Under the pieces are notes generated by a model that had not been told where the DNA came from, searched no databases, and saw only the letters and a list, made by a program, of their open reading frames with translations. 64,000 bases of DNA from JAUNBN01 sp036645935. GTDB taxonomy: Bacteria; Bacillota; Clostridia; Oscillospirales; Ruminococcaceae. Positions 41,855 through 51,305 of the stretch are shown here, piece after piece. Location of the stretch: positions 1 to 64,000 of the forward strand of contig JAVXNE010000004.1 of the NCBI GenBank assembly GCA_036645935.1, given 5' to 3'. Every line of letters starts with the position of its first letter. The stretch's first letter is position 1. A program made the position numbers and the translations under genes.

Positions 41855-42727
41855 ATGACCTTGATATATCACCTGCTAAACGGAATACACGTGGGCAGTA
41901 TCTACGCTCTCGTCGCGCTCGGGTACAGCATGGTGTACGGCATAGTCAAGCTTATCAACTTCGCGCATGGCGACATCATTATGGTGGGCGCTTACATTGC
42001 GTGGTATGTCATCAGCGTGCTCTCGTTGCCCGTATGGCTGGGAATAATTGCGGCAATTTTGTTTTGCGTCGTACTCGGCATGACTATTGAAAAAATAGCT
42101 TACAAGCCGCTCCGTGGCAGCGCCAGAATTTCATTGCTGATAACCGCCATCGGCGTCAGTCTGCTCCTCGAAAACCTGGCACAGCTCATTTTCAGCTCAA
42201 CTCCGAAAACCTTTCCCAACTTTCTGCCCGGCGGAATCGCGTTCGGCGACCGCCAGATCGGGATGACAACGATTGTGACCATAGTCGTGTCGGTTCTGCT
42301 GATGATCGGACTCTCTTTCCTTGTCAACAACACCAAGATAGGCAAGGCGATGCGCGCGGTTTCAGAAGACAGCGATGCTGCCAAATTAATGGGCATAAAC
42401 GTCGACAACACTATATCTTTCACCTTTGCAATCGGTTCGGCGCTTGCCGCAGTCGCCGCGATGCTCTACTGTTGCTCCTACCCGCAGGTATCGGCGACAA
42501 TGGGCTCGGCGCTGGGACTTAAAGCGTTTGTCGCCGCGGTGCTCGGCGGAATCGGTTCAATTCCCGGCGCGGTTATCGGCGGTTTCGCCATCGGCATTGC
42601 CGAAAGCCTCACAAAAGGCTTTATCAGCAGCTCTCTCGCCGACGCGATTGTGTTCGGAATTCTCATCGTGACGCTGCTCATCAAGCCCACCGGAATCATT
42701 GGCAAAAACGTTGCCGAGAAAGTTTAG
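41855..42727 (+). CDS. livH: Branched-chain amino acid ABC transporter permease LivH
   Basis: A 290-residue inner membrane permease with about eight helices. The ATG at 41855 is preferred to one 84 bases upstream, since LivH proteins start near the hydrophobic segment LLNGIHVGSIYALVALGYSM and the extra N-terminus overlaps the hairpin region. INFAHGDIIMVGAY (about 35-48) and the cytoplasmic EAA-like loop NTKIGKAMRAVSEDSDAAKLMGI (in two parts) are diagnostic. It forms the channel with LivM. AGGA precedes the start. Confidence 0.93.
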   Translation: MTLIYHLLNGIHVGSIYALVALGYSMVYGIVKLINFAHGDIIMVGAYIAWYVISVLSLPVWLGIIAAILFCVVLGMTIEKIAYKPLRGSARISLLITAIGVSLLLENLAQLIFSSTPKTFPNFLPGGIAFGDRQIGMTTIVTIVVSVLLMIGLSFLVNNTKIGKAMRAVSEDSDAAKLMGINVDNTISFTFAIGSALAAVAAMLYCCSYPQVSATMGSALGLKAFVAAVLGGIGSIPGAVIGGFAIGIAESLTKGFISSSLADAIVFGILIVTLLIKPTGIIGKNVAEKV

Positions 42728-42739
42728 GGGGTTGATGAA

Positions 42740-43756
42740 ATGAAAAACGGAAAGATTTCAACTCCAATTAAATATCTTATCAACGGCGTGCTGATCTTTG
42801 CGCTGTGGTTTATCGTGAATTCTCTTATTACAGACGGCGCAATCAGCCGTTACTACACTCGAATGATCATAAAGGCCGGTATATTCGTCATAGCGGCTGT
42901 CAGCCTAAACCTAACCTGCGGCTTTTTGGGTCACCTTCCGCTCGGTCATGCAGGCTTCATGGCGATCGGTGCGTATACAACAGCGCTCATCACCAAGAAC
43001 CTGAATCTCGGCGGAGAGTTTTTAACCTTTCTTATAGCGTTGATTGCGGGAGGGCTCGTCGCCGCTGTCTTCGGCGTCATCATCGGACTGCCCGCGCTGC
43101 GACTTAAGGGCGACTACCTCGCCATTATAACTCTCGCTTTTGGAGAGATGATACGCGTTGTCATCCTGAATCTCAAATTCACGGGCGGCGCACTCGGCCT
43201 CAAGCAGATCCCGCGCTACACCAACTTCACCTGGGTGTTCGCGCTGTGCGTCATCACCATTTTTGTAAGCTATGCGCTCATCAATTCCAAACATGGGCGC
43301 GCAATCATCTCAATTCGCGAGAATGAGATCGCGGCCGAGAGCTGTGGGGTCAACACCACCTACTACAAGACGATGACCTTCACGATTGCGGCTTTTTTTG
43401 CAGGGATATCGGGCGGACTTTACGCTTGCTATATAGCGACCATAGCCCCGGGTGATTTCGGTTTCATGAAGTCGATCGAAATACTGGTGATGGTCGTTCT
43501 CGGCGGCATGGGCTCGATTGTCGGCTCGGTGCTCTCGGCCACGGTTCTCACCGTGTTGCCCGAGTTGCTGCGCGCATTCGACACCTACCGCATGATTGTC
43601 TACTCGCTGCTGCTCATCGTCGTTATGATATTCAAGCCCTCCGGGCTTATGGGGCGCTATGAGCTGTCTCTCGGCGACGGTTTGGACGCGCTGTTTGCAA
43701 AGATCCGAAACAAAGTCGGCGCCAAAACGCCTGCTGAAAAGGGGGATGACAAATGA
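42740..43756 (+). CDS. livM: Branched-chain amino acid ABC transporter permease LivM
   Basis: A 338-residue permease and partner of LivH. About ten hydrophobic segments, with LPLGHAGFMAIGAYTTALI and GLPALRLKGDYLAIITLAFGEM as family signatures. The coupling loop reads SKHGRAIISIRENEIAAESCGV. A polar C-terminal tail (KIRNKVGAKTPAEKGDDK) faces the cytoplasm. A GGGG site precedes the ATG and its end overlaps livG by 4 bases. Confidence 0.94.
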   Translation: MKNGKISTPIKYLINGVLIFALWFIVNSLITDGAISRYYTRMIIKAGIFVIAAVSLNLTCGFLGHLPLGHAGFMAIGAYTTALITKNLNLGGEFLTFLIALIAGGLVAAVFGVIIGLPALRLKGDYLAIITLAFGEMIRVVILNLKFTGGALGLKQIPRYTNFTWVFALCVITIFVSYALINSKHGRAIISIRENEIAAESCGVNTTYYKTMTFTIAAFFAGISGGLYACYIATIAPGDFGFMKSIEILVMVVLGGMGSIVGSVLSATVLTVLPELLRAFDTYRMIVYSLLLIVVMIFKPSGLMGRYELSLGDGLDALFAKIRNKVGAKTPAEKGDDK

Positions 43757-44589
43757 AACCGGAAGCAAAACTCGTACCCCTTCCCAGTAACTCTTTTATA
43801 CGCGAAGAGGATGTCGGCAAACGCCCGATTCTCGACATTCGTCATCTGGGCATAGATTTCGGCGGACTCATTGCTGTCTCCGATTTCAACATAGTTGTCG
43901 GACGCACCGAAATTGCGGGGCTGATCGGTCCCAATGGCGCGGGCAAGACGACAGTCTTCAATCTGCTCACTAACGTCTACGCGCCGACCCGCGGCAGCAT
44001 CCTGCTCGACGGCATCGACACCAAGGGCAAGAACACCTGGCAGCTTAACAAGATGGGTATCGCCCGAACCTTTCAGAACATCCGGCTTTTTAAAAAGATC
44101 TCGGTAATCGACAACGTTAAAATCGGTCTGCAAAACGAGACCGATTATTCACTCGCACAGGCGGTCTGCCGTCTTCCAAAATTCTGGCGCAGTGAGCGCA
44201 TTGCGACCGAGCGTGCACTCGAGCTGCTCTCGGTGTTCGATATGCAGGATCTTGCTGAACATGAGGCGGGTAGCCTTCCATATGGCGCTCAGCGCCGCCT
44301 TGAAATCGTGCGTGCTCTCGCAACCAACCCGAGTTTGCTGCTTCTCGATGAACCTGCCGCCGGCATGAACCCGAGCGAGACGAGCGAACTTATGGAGAAC
44401 ATCCGCAAAATAAGAGACACATTCCAGATAGCGATATTCCTCATTGAGCATGACATGAACCTCGTTATGGGTGTCTGTGACGGAATCGCGGTGCTCAACT
44501 ACGGAGAGATTATTGCAAAGGGAACTCCCTCGCAAATCAAGAGCGACCCCAAGGTAATTGAGGCATATCTCGGAAAGAAGGAGGGCTGA
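43753..44589 (+). CDS. livG: Branched-chain amino acid ABC transporter ATPase LivG
   Basis: A 278-residue ABC ATPase. Walker A is GPNGAGKT (about residue 58), Q-loop region GIARTFQNIRLF, signature LPYGAQRRLEI, Walker B LLLLDEPAAGMNP, and the switch His in LIEHDMNLVMGV. The AAGMNP and HDM segments are typical of LivG. It has an unusually long N-terminal extension of about 25 residues before the first strand (RPILDIRHLGIDFGG). It pairs with LivF. Confidence 0.95.
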   Translation: MKPEAKLVPLPSNSFIREEDVGKRPILDIRHLGIDFGGLIAVSDFNIVVGRTEIAGLIGPNGAGKTTVFNLLTNVYAPTRGSILLDGIDTKGKNTWQLNKMGIARTFQNIRLFKKISVIDNVKIGLQNETDYSLAQAVCRLPKFWRSERIATERALELLSVFDMQDLAEHEAGSLPYGAQRRLEIVRALATNPSLLLLDEPAAGMNPSETSELMENIRKIRDTFQIAIFLIEHDMNLVMGVCDGIAVLNYGEIIAKGTPSQIKSDPKVIEAYLGKKEG

Positions 44590-44592
44590 ATT

Positions 44593-45291
44593 ATGCTGCG
44601 CATAGACGGAATCAACGTTTATTACGGCGAGATACACGCCCTTCATGACGTGTCTTTCAACGTTGAAAAGGGCGAGATAGTAACACTTATCGGGGCTAAC
44701 GGTGCGGGAAAATCAACAGTGCTCAAGACCATTTCCGGTCTAATGCACTCTAAGACGGGAAGCATCATATTGAACGGCGAGGATATCACAAAAACCGAGC
44801 CGCATATCATCGTCAAAAAGGGACTTGCTCACGTCCCTGAGGGGCGTCGCATTTTTCTCAACATGACGGTTCGCGAAAATCTTGAGATGGGCGGTTACAC
44901 CAACGCCGATGTCACCAAGGAAGATTACGAGGCCGTGTATGATCGTTTCCCGCGCCTTAAAGAACGCCGCCGCCAGATCGCGGGAACTCTCAGCGGAGGA
45001 GAGCAGCAGATGCTCGCCATGGGTCGCGCACTCATGATAAAACCGCTCATGATGATGTTTGACGAACCGTCTATGGGTCTTGCGCCCATCTTGGTCGAGC
45101 AGATTTTCGACATTATACGCGAGCTGAACTCGGGCGGGACGACGATTCTTCTCGTCGAGCAGAACGCGGCCATGGCTCTCTCAATCGCGACGCGTGGCTA
45201 CGTCATTGAAAACGGACGTATAGTCCTTGCGGACGCAAGCGCCGCGTTGCTTCAAAATGACGCTGTTCAAAAAGCCTACCTCGGAGGCTGA
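44593..45291 (+). CDS. livF: Branched-chain amino acid ABC transporter ATPase LivF
   Basis: A 232-residue ABC ATPase and last gene of the operon. LRIDGINVYYGEIHALHDVS opens the domain, Walker A is GANGAGKST, Q-loop/LivF-specific segment LAHVPEGRRIFLNMTVREN, signature LSGGEQQML, Walker B MMMFDEPSMGLAP, and LVEQNAAMALSIATRGYV at the end. It starts 3 bases after livG. A long terminator follows 130 bases downstream. Confidence 0.96.
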   Translation: MLRIDGINVYYGEIHALHDVSFNVEKGEIVTLIGANGAGKSTVLKTISGLMHSKTGSIILNGEDITKTEPHIIVKKGLAHVPEGRRIFLNMTVRENLEMGGYTNADVTKEDYEAVYDRFPRLKERRRQIAGTLSGGEQQMLAMGRALMIKPLMMMFDEPSMGLAPILVEQIFDIIRELNSGGTTILLVEQNAAMALSIATRGYVIENGRIVLADASAALLQNDAVQKAYLGG

Positions 45292-45421
45292 GCCACATTT
45301 CAGCGCACCTCTTTATACAATTTCAAGTTCCTGCCATCCCTGTCCTTTTTATGGCACAGCGCCAAAAATTCCCGTCGGCCGCAGTGTTGTAGATACAATT
45401 TGAAAAATTATTTCAATGCTA

Positions 45422-45473
45422 AAAGACAGACACATCCTGTGTGAAATCAGGATGTGTCTGTCTTTGTTTTTTT
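45422..45473 (+). terminator. Terminator of the liv operon
   Basis: 18-bp perfect stem (AAAGACAGACACATCCTG and complement at 45448-45465), 8-base loop, then GTTTTTTT. Confidence 0.95.
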
Positions 45474-45976
45474 ACATAGAGCAGCGTGGAAGTTGTGGCC
45501 TTTCCCAATCACTTGCAGGATTCAGATGTTCTTCTCTGCCGCGGCAATGAGCTATGGAGCATTGTTGTTCACCGCAGTAATGCTCAAACAGGCTGTTTCC
45601 TTTTCCGCGTTTTTCAATGTGATATCGACAAAAATTGTATAGCCCGCTTGGGAGGGACTTTTATTTAATAGCATTAACGGAATATTTTTGCTATCAAATA
45701 TCGCCTGCACAGTACCGCAAAAACGTTTTTACGGTTCTCTTCTATCATAACAAATTGGCATTTCTCCATCAGAAATTTCTCGCCCACATCTTGTTTGACT
45801 AAATTCAGTCTGCTGATGTTAGAGGATCTTATCAACGACACAACCCGGGGCGACTTATTGTCCGTGCTTGATAGCTTTCCCCACTGAGAATAATTGTGTA
45901 CCGCTGAAAAGGTGATGGGTTGATGGGCCTGTAAGGTGTGCTGAAAGATGTATGCTGCGATCATATCTCGCCTGAA

Positions 45977-46027
45977 GCTTAAATTTCCTGAATTTGCACA
46001 CTCCTCATCCTTGAGCAATCGCGCCCC
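45977..46027 (-). repeat. Degenerate copy of the 3' end of the ABC exporter permease gene
   Basis: This segment aligns with 46217-46270, which encodes the permease C-terminus and stop. Shared stretches are CTGAATTTGC, CATCCTT and GAGCAA, with one-base gaps that break the frame. A looser third copy lies near 46101-46138. It may be the remnant of a duplicated permease gene. Confidence 0.45.
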
Positions 46028-46149
46028 TCAAATTTGTGCTTTATCCCCATCCCCGTCTCTATCTGCAGTTTTCACACACCAAAACGGTTGTTGGAACGAG
46101 CCCCTCAAATTTGCCTGTCCCGGTTTTAGAGCAAACGCAGCGAGAAAAG

Positions 46150-46188
46150 AAAGATTGCGGGCATGCTTTTTGCATACCCGCAATCTTT
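46150..46188 (-). terminator. Terminator of the ABC exporter genes
   Basis: AAAGATTGCGGG and CCCGCAATCTTT, 12 bp perfect with an inner ATGC/GCAT pairing. On the minus strand CTTTTCT follows. It is 31 bases beyond the permease stop. Confidence 0.85.
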
Positions 46189-46219
46189 GAACCAAAATAT
46201 CCCGCCTTGGGGCGGTGAC

Positions 46220-47821
46220 TTACAGTTCCCTGAATTTGCGTGCTCCCCATCCTTGGAGCAAGCGCACCATGAACACCGACAATATGAGAAGAAGCGCAGT
46301 CACTATCATCGCAAAATTTCTGAAATCGAGGAAACGAGAGAGCAACAGACCATAAAAAGTTGAAATTAGTCCTATAAAAATCATGCTTCCGAACACCGGA
46401 ATCATGGCTGCCATGCTCTGCTTTATAACCATCACGTCGTTCGGCGCATCGAGCTTGGGGAACAACAGGTTGATTACAAGCCCAAACGCCGTTACAAACA
46501 AACTGAGCGATGCAGCAAGCAGAAAAATAACCAGTGCATCGGCTGCGCTCATGGAAAGCGCAATTGCGAGCAGCAGTGTGGAAACTGCGGCAACCGGAAT
46601 CGTCAGCGTAAGATTAAGTGCGGCCTTTGCCCCAAATATCTTGCGCACCGACAGCGGCGCTTCCTTGAGAATCCAGATTGTCTTTCCCTCAAGGCTTAAT
46701 GAAATGGATGTGGTGCACGAAACAGCTATACAAAAGCAGATGGCTGCCGCGACAATCGGCACCGTTATCTCGGGAGAAAAGCCTCCGCCTCCCATTTGGG
46801 CGAGCATCTCATGAATCTTTGCGCGTTGGAACACCGCATAGACACTGCCTCCCAGCAGCATGACAAGTCCAAAACAGGTGTTGAAGAGATAGAGCGGTGT
46901 GCCAAAGAATCGTCCCATCTCTTTTTTAAAAAGTGCAGAAAACTGCGAGCGGTTTTCAATATGAGTCAGCTTATAATCGCTGCGCGTTGTGACACTGCCG
47001 ATTCTGGTCAACGTCGCTTTGTATCCGTGGCTGAACAGCCAGACGACAATCACAAAAGGAACAATCGCAATCAATGCGAGAACTGCGAGCGCTCCGATAT
47101 CTCCGAACACCGCTCGGCAAAAAAGCGCGAGAGGATACAGCGCTCCCGTTACCGCAGACATTTCCGGCACTGAATTGACGAAAACCGGAATAAGCGTGTT
47201 CATCTGAAATGCCATAACCATTATGCCGCCGAACATCACCAAATAGAGGAGATTCGCAACAAGCTTGCTTCCCTTAAGCTTCGCCGTCACAACGGTGATA
47301 ATGTATCCGAGCACAAAGGTCAGAAGCGTTGATACGAACGCCAGCAACGCTGTGGATACGAGATAGAGCAGCAGAAAAACAGGCGAAAAGCGCTTTGTGT
47401 ATATCATGTAGATCACGCATGAAGGCAGCAGCATAAAAGATATCAGGCAGAGATTCTCAATATACAGCGCAAGTGTTTTTGAAAGCAGCACCTCAAATGC
47501 GCTGACCGGAAGCGAGAGCAGCATATCCGAGTCTTTTCCTCCAAAAAGCAGTCCCCCCGCAGCAAACGCAGTCATGAGCACGGCAATCGACATTCCGACT
47601 ATCGCCATCACAAACGGAAGCAGCTTGAGCTTGCCGACCGGATCCAGCTGAAGGGCAAACATCATGCTGTACACAACTGAAACATAGAGTGAGATTCCGC
47701 CCATAAATGCGAGCGCAGCGACCCCATTGACCGAACGTTTTTTCTTTCGCGCAGAAGGGGTCCGAAACGCGCTCAACATCGCAAGAAGGCTGATTCTCAC
47801 GAGCGCCATGAACTTATTCAT
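46220..47821 (-). CDS. Large ABC-2 type exporter permease
   Basis: A 533-residue membrane protein with about 12 hydrophobic segments. It follows an ABC ATPase gene with an 8-base overlap, so the two form an exporter. The N-terminal segment is basic (RTPSARKKKRSVNG) and cytoplasmic. ESLL-type half-transporter repeats are visible as two sets of six helices (about 25-250 and 300-530). FEVLLSKTLALYIENLCLIS and LSVRKIFGAKAALNLTLTIP occupy equivalent positions in the two halves. Size matches the putative ABC exporter family of Clostridia whose substrate is unknown. Confidence 0.85.
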   Translation of the reverse strand: MNKFMALVRISLLAMLSAFRTPSARKKKRSVNGVAALAFMGGISLYVSVVYSMMFALQLDPVGKLKLLPFVMAIVGMSIAVLMTAFAAGGLLFGGKDSDMLLSLPVSAFEVLLSKTLALYIENLCLISFMLLPSCVIYMIYTKRFSPVFLLLYLVSTALLAFVSTLLTFVLGYIITVVTAKLKGSKLVANLLYLVMFGGIMVMAFQMNTLIPVFVNSVPEMSAVTGALYPLALFCRAVFGDIGALAVLALIAIVPFVIVVWLFSHGYKATLTRIGSVTTRSDYKLTHIENRSQFSALFKKEMGRFFGTPLYLFNTCFGLVMLLGGSVYAVFQRAKIHEMLAQMGGGGFSPEITVPIVAAAICFCIAVSCTTSISLSLEGKTIWILKEAPLSVRKIFGAKAALNLTLTIPVAAVSTLLLAIALSMSAADALVIFLLAASLSLFVTAFGLVINLLFPKLDAPNDVMVIKQSMAAMIPVFGSMIFIGLISTFYGLLLSRFLDFRNFAMIVTALLLILSVFMVRLLQGWGARKFREL

Positions 47822-48539
47822 TGCTCATGTCCTCCTCGGCAAGTTCAAGAAACACGTTCTCAAGACTTGATTTGCCGACTATATCGCTCGTTTTCCCAAC
47901 CTCTACGAGCTTGCCTTGCTTGATTATCGCGATCACGTCACAAAGTTTTTCTGCGACGTCAAGCACGTGCGTCGAGAAGAAAACCGCTCCTCCGGCAGCG
48001 CATATTTCGTGCAGATATTCCTTGACAGTAAACGCCGCTTTGGGGTCGAGTCCGACAAACGGCTCATCTAAAATCAGCAGTTTCGGTTTGCGAATCAGCG
48101 CCGAGATAAGCGCAAGCTTTTGCTTCATACCGTGAGAATATCCGCCGATGCTGCTGCCGAGACTGCCGGTCAGCTCAAATGCGTCGGCATATTTTTTTAT
48201 GAGCCCCTGTCTCTCGTCTTTAGGTATCTCATAGATATCTGCTATGAACTCGAGATATTTTATCCCACTCAAGAACTCATAGAGGTCCGGGTTGTCGGGC
48301 AAAAACGCTGTCAAGCGCTTCGCGGCGACTGAGTCCGTCTTGATTGAATGTCCGTCAATATATATTTCGCCCTGCTCAAAATCAAGCACTCCCGCAACCG
48401 ATTTAAGAGTGGTACTCTTACCCGCGCCGTTGTGTCCGATAAAGCCGACAATACTGCCGTCCTCAACGGTGAGAGAAATATCGTCAACCGCAAGCTTGCC
48501 GCCCGGATAGCGTTTCGTGAAGTGTTCTATCTTCAGCAT
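47814..48539 (-). CDS. ABC exporter ATPase
   Basis: A 241-residue ABC ATPase. The ATG at 48539 is chosen because AGAGGTAG lies just upstream; the longer frame begins with non-homologous basic sequence. Walker A is GHNGAGKST, the Q-loop position reads AFLPDNPDLYEFLSG, the signature is GGYSHGMKQKL, and Walker B is LLILDEPFVGLDP. The switch His is in FFSTHVLDVAEK. LPDNPDLY with its Asn in place of Gln is typical of ABC-2 drug/export types. It energises the 533-residue permease downstream. Confidence 0.94.
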   Translation of the reverse strand: MLKIEHFTKRYPGGKLAVDDISLTVEDGSIVGFIGHNGAGKSTTLKSVAGVLDFEQGEIYIDGHSIKTDSVAAKRLTAFLPDNPDLYEFLSGIKYLEFIADIYEIPKDERQGLIKKYADAFELTGSLGSSIGGYSHGMKQKLALISALIRKPKLLILDEPFVGLDPKAAFTVKEYLHEICAAGGAVFFSTHVLDVAEKLCDVIAIIKQGKLVEVGKTSDIVGKSSLENVFLELAEEDMSNE

Positions 48540-48621
48540 TTGTCTACCTCTTATCTGTATTTTATACGAACACATTATACAAAACCGATTTTGTAAAATC
48601 AAGTAAACAGGCCTTAAAAAC

Positions 48622-48654
48622 GAAGAGCGTGAGGCTTTTCGCTTCACGCTCTTC
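48622..48654 (-). terminator. Terminator of the 652-residue surface protein gene
   Basis: GAAGAGCGTGA and TCACGCTCTTC, 11 bp perfect; on the minus strand GTTTTT follows. It sits about 180 bases after the surface-protein stop, in an otherwise featureless 294-base gap (48540-48833). Confidence 0.85.
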
Positions 48655-48833
48655 ACTGCGTTATAAAAAGGTTTTATATCCTGTTTACATCAGTTCGAGT
48701 ATCCTGAATTATAATTCTTGCTGTCAGTTTTCATGCGCGGAACACGATTGGATCGGTGTTCTTTTTATTTGTGACCTTCCGACTCACTATCCGATCGATT
48801 TTGCCACAGACATTTAGCAGATGGGGTTGCTCT

Positions 48834-50792
48834 TTATTTTTTGTGCTTTGCTTTGCGGCGTCCGAACACGATGTAGCCCACGGCGCACACTGCCACACCA
48901 CCGCACACCGTCACGACAAACCACGTCCAGGCGTTCTGCTTTTCTTTGGTCGTCGGGTCAACCGAGAGATCGGTTTTTTCCCCTGGCGCGAGAGGTATCG
49001 GGTTGTCCGGTATCACAACGGTTTGATCGTTGTCAATCGGGTTTCCGTTCTCGTCAACAAGGTCACCGATAACCGTTTGCTCTGGCAGCGTCCCCGGCTC
49101 GACACCGATCTGAGCTTGAACCTGCTCGGGATTTCCGACAACAGTTATTCCCGGAGGAGTTTCAGCCGGCGTTCCCTCATCGATCAGTCCCTCATCGCGA
49201 TAGAAATAGATATAAACGGTTTTGCTGTCGCCGTAATTGTGCACAATCCCCGCGCTCTGTCCGTTTGAGAGCACATACTGCCGCCCACCATAATTGAAGC
49301 TCGGCGGCGCCTGATGGGTCAGCACCTGACGAATTCCAACTTTATATGCCAAAGACTGATACATCATTTGATTTGTGATGTTGTTGCAATATTTTATAAA
49401 TATATCCTCTGACGTCACCGCCTTGCCGTTTTCAACATAGTAAACATGATAGAGCAGCGTCGGCTCTCCTGCTGTGTGCGAGACGTTGGCGCTCTGTCCC
49501 TGCGCTAGAATATATTCCTTGGTGACGCCGCCCGCACTGAGACTCAGAGTCGTCGGGGCAACGTGAGTTACGACCTCTCCCGCGCGCGTCACCGCCGCAG
49601 AGACAGTTTGCAGCACGCTTCCAAATACGCCGTCCTCATACTGAATCTGTATGTTGTAGGGATAGCTAACCGTGGCGCCTGCCCGCTTATAGTTCGCAAT
49701 GTATAGCCGCGTTGGGCTGCTGTGCACATGTTCAATGTAAGCTGTACTTGAAACTCTGTTGTATATAATTCCCTGCGCTGTTATGTATTGATCGAGAAGG
49801 TCTATACGTTTGGGATGAGTCACATCGTTAACGGACTCAACAAGCACCGTCTCAGTGTGAATATAGGCACCGGAGGCTTTGTCGACATAACGAACCGCAA
49901 CATAGTAGCTGCCCTGCGGTATCTGATATTCCGAAAATGTGAAGCTGTAATCGCGCTTGCTGTCACCGTAGCTGTGCGTCACCGCCTCGGCGTCGTCGCG
50001 CTCATAAACGCGGTTGCCGTAGGACACGGTCTTGTCCGGAAGCGTTAACACGTCTCCCGGGTTCACTGTGCGACTCTCTCTGAAAATTTCAGCACCGGTT
50101 CGCGAATTGTTATACGCAAGCGTTATTTTATACGGTCTGTCGATCTTTTCGGCATATACAAAACCAATCTGCCTGTGCGAGGGATTGGCTGCCGCCTGTC
50201 CAAACGAGCGGTCATATGACGCGGCGCCTTGAAGTTCAAAGATCTTGCCTCCCAACATTATCGTCGGCGGTGCGGTGAACGTCTTTGTCCCGCCATTTTT
50301 GGTAACTGTCTGCGTCGTGCTCGGCTGCAACGTCTCAACCACGCCAGAGGAATTCGTGTATGTGTATGTCGCGCTCACGTAATAGCTCGGCTGTGCAACG
50401 GTATTTATGCCATTTTTTATCTCACCGTCTGCCGTATACTGTGCGATGTCGAGCACGACTCCTCCGGAGAAGAATCTGGCGTTCTCAACTGCAAGCAGAT
50501 ATCTGCCCTGAGCGGGAATCACTGCTGTTCCTGTTTTGCTGCCCGCCCCCGCAAGGCTCGTCGCCGTCCAATTCGCCGTGACAGCCGCAGCCCCCGGGTT
50601 GGTTATCTCGAAGAGCTGGTAATTCAACGCACTGTCCTCGGTTATCACAACGCCGTTGTCGGAATTCAGCGCCTCTCCCGACGGAATCGATACGACCGAA
50701 ATCTCCGCTGCCGCCGAGGCTGCAGGAATAAATCCCGCACAAATCCCGACTGCCAGCAATATCGCGACAACATTTCTGCTATACTTTTTCAT
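48834..50792 (-). CDS. Membrane-anchored repeat surface protein (MucBP-like repeats)
   Basis: A 652-residue exported protein. It has a signal peptide (about 1-28, cleaved near AASAAAEIS), an N-terminal beta domain (about 30-130), and then four or five repeats of 60-90 residues. These resemble MucBP-type modules: YYVAVRYVDKASGAYIHTE, YHVYYVENGKAVTSEDIF and similar strands, each ending in a segment like HSYGDSKRDYSF or HNYGDSKTVYIYFYR. An acidic Pro-rich stalk (about 555-620) precedes one membrane helix (about 625-645) and a basic tail (RRKAKHKK). No LPXTG motif is visible ahead of the helix. It is co-oriented with the giant adhesin upstream but has its own 510-base gap. Confidence 0.8.
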   Translation of the reverse strand: MKKYSRNVVAILLAVGICAGFIPAASAAAEISVVSIPSGEALNSDNGVVITEDSALNYQLFEITNPGAAAVTANWTATSLAGAGSKTGTAVIPAQGRYLLAVENARFFSGGVVLDIAQYTADGEIKNGINTVAQPSYYVSATYTYTNSSGVVETLQPSTTQTVTKNGGTKTFTAPPTIMLGGKIFELQGAASYDRSFGQAAANPSHRQIGFVYAEKIDRPYKITLAYNNSRTGAEIFRESRTVNPGDVLTLPDKTVSYGNRVYERDDAEAVTHSYGDSKRDYSFTFSEYQIPQGSYYVAVRYVDKASGAYIHTETVLVESVNDVTHPKRIDLLDQYITAQGIIYNRVSSTAYIEHVHSSPTRLYIANYKRAGATVSYPYNIQIQYEDGVFGSVLQTVSAAVTRAGEVVTHVAPTTLSLSAGGVTKEYILAQGQSANVSHTAGEPTLLYHVYYVENGKAVTSEDIFIKYCNNITNQMMYQSLAYKVGIRQVLTHQAPPSFNYGGRQYVLSNGQSAGIVHNYGDSKTVYIYFYRDEGLIDEGTPAETPPGITVVGNPEQVQAQIGVEPGTLPEQTVIGDLVDENGNPIDNDQTVVIPDNPIPLAPGEKTDLSVDPTTKEKQNAWTWFVVTVCGGVAVCAVGYIVFGRRKAKHKK

Positions 50793-51305
50793 CTGCCTGC
50801 CCTTCCCATATCATACATCATCTTGCTTTTCACTGCGTGCATGTCTTTATATTTTCATTAGCCGCGCTTGGAGCGCGATTATGCGACAGTTTATTTGCGC
50901 TGAGAAACACTCTCTTCCCCGTCTCCCCAAAGATTCAAAACTGCCTTTCATCGCGGGTTCTTGTGACCTTGAGCTTTTTTCTGCATATTCAGGCTCTCCG
51001 AACAACGGTTTTCTCAAGCCATTTCTCTCTTCACCCGCAGTTTACGGTTTAATCAAACCGCGAATGAGCTGCTTGCTGCCAAATGTTTTTGGCTGTGAGG
51101 ATAAATTTCAGCACCCATGTTGCAGGGCAGATAGCGAAATATCTGTCGTCCGAGAGCTTTCGAGCCGGCGGTTCCGACAATCCCGATGGGAGGTCGAGAC
51201 GGCGCTCGTTTCAATCAGGTGGGCGGCGTTTCAGGTGCTTCTCTGATGTCCGAAATCGCCGTTTTTCTTGCTCTGCGATCGAACTCCTCGCTTAACACTC
51301 GTGAC
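50793..51305. other. Intergenic region between the two surface protein genes
   Basis: About 510 bases. No gene, hairpin with T-run or repeat could be identified with confidence. It must contain the promoter of the 652-residue protein gene, which I could not pin down. Confidence 0.5.

Larger units (their letters stand above)
45292..46219. other. Intergenic region with relic sequences
   Basis: About 930 bases between the liv operon and the convergent ABC exporter genes. It contains the liv terminator, a leftward 114-codon frame (45674-46018) without a ribosome site that I do not regard as a gene, three degenerate copies of a segment resembling the exporter gene's 3' end, and the exporter terminator. 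Confidence 0.55.

Noticed and set aside
45674..46018. A leftward 114-codon open frame starting MLKDEECANSG.
   Set aside because: No ribosome site, no recognisable domain, and its 5' end is a frame-shifted copy of the exporter permease 3' end.
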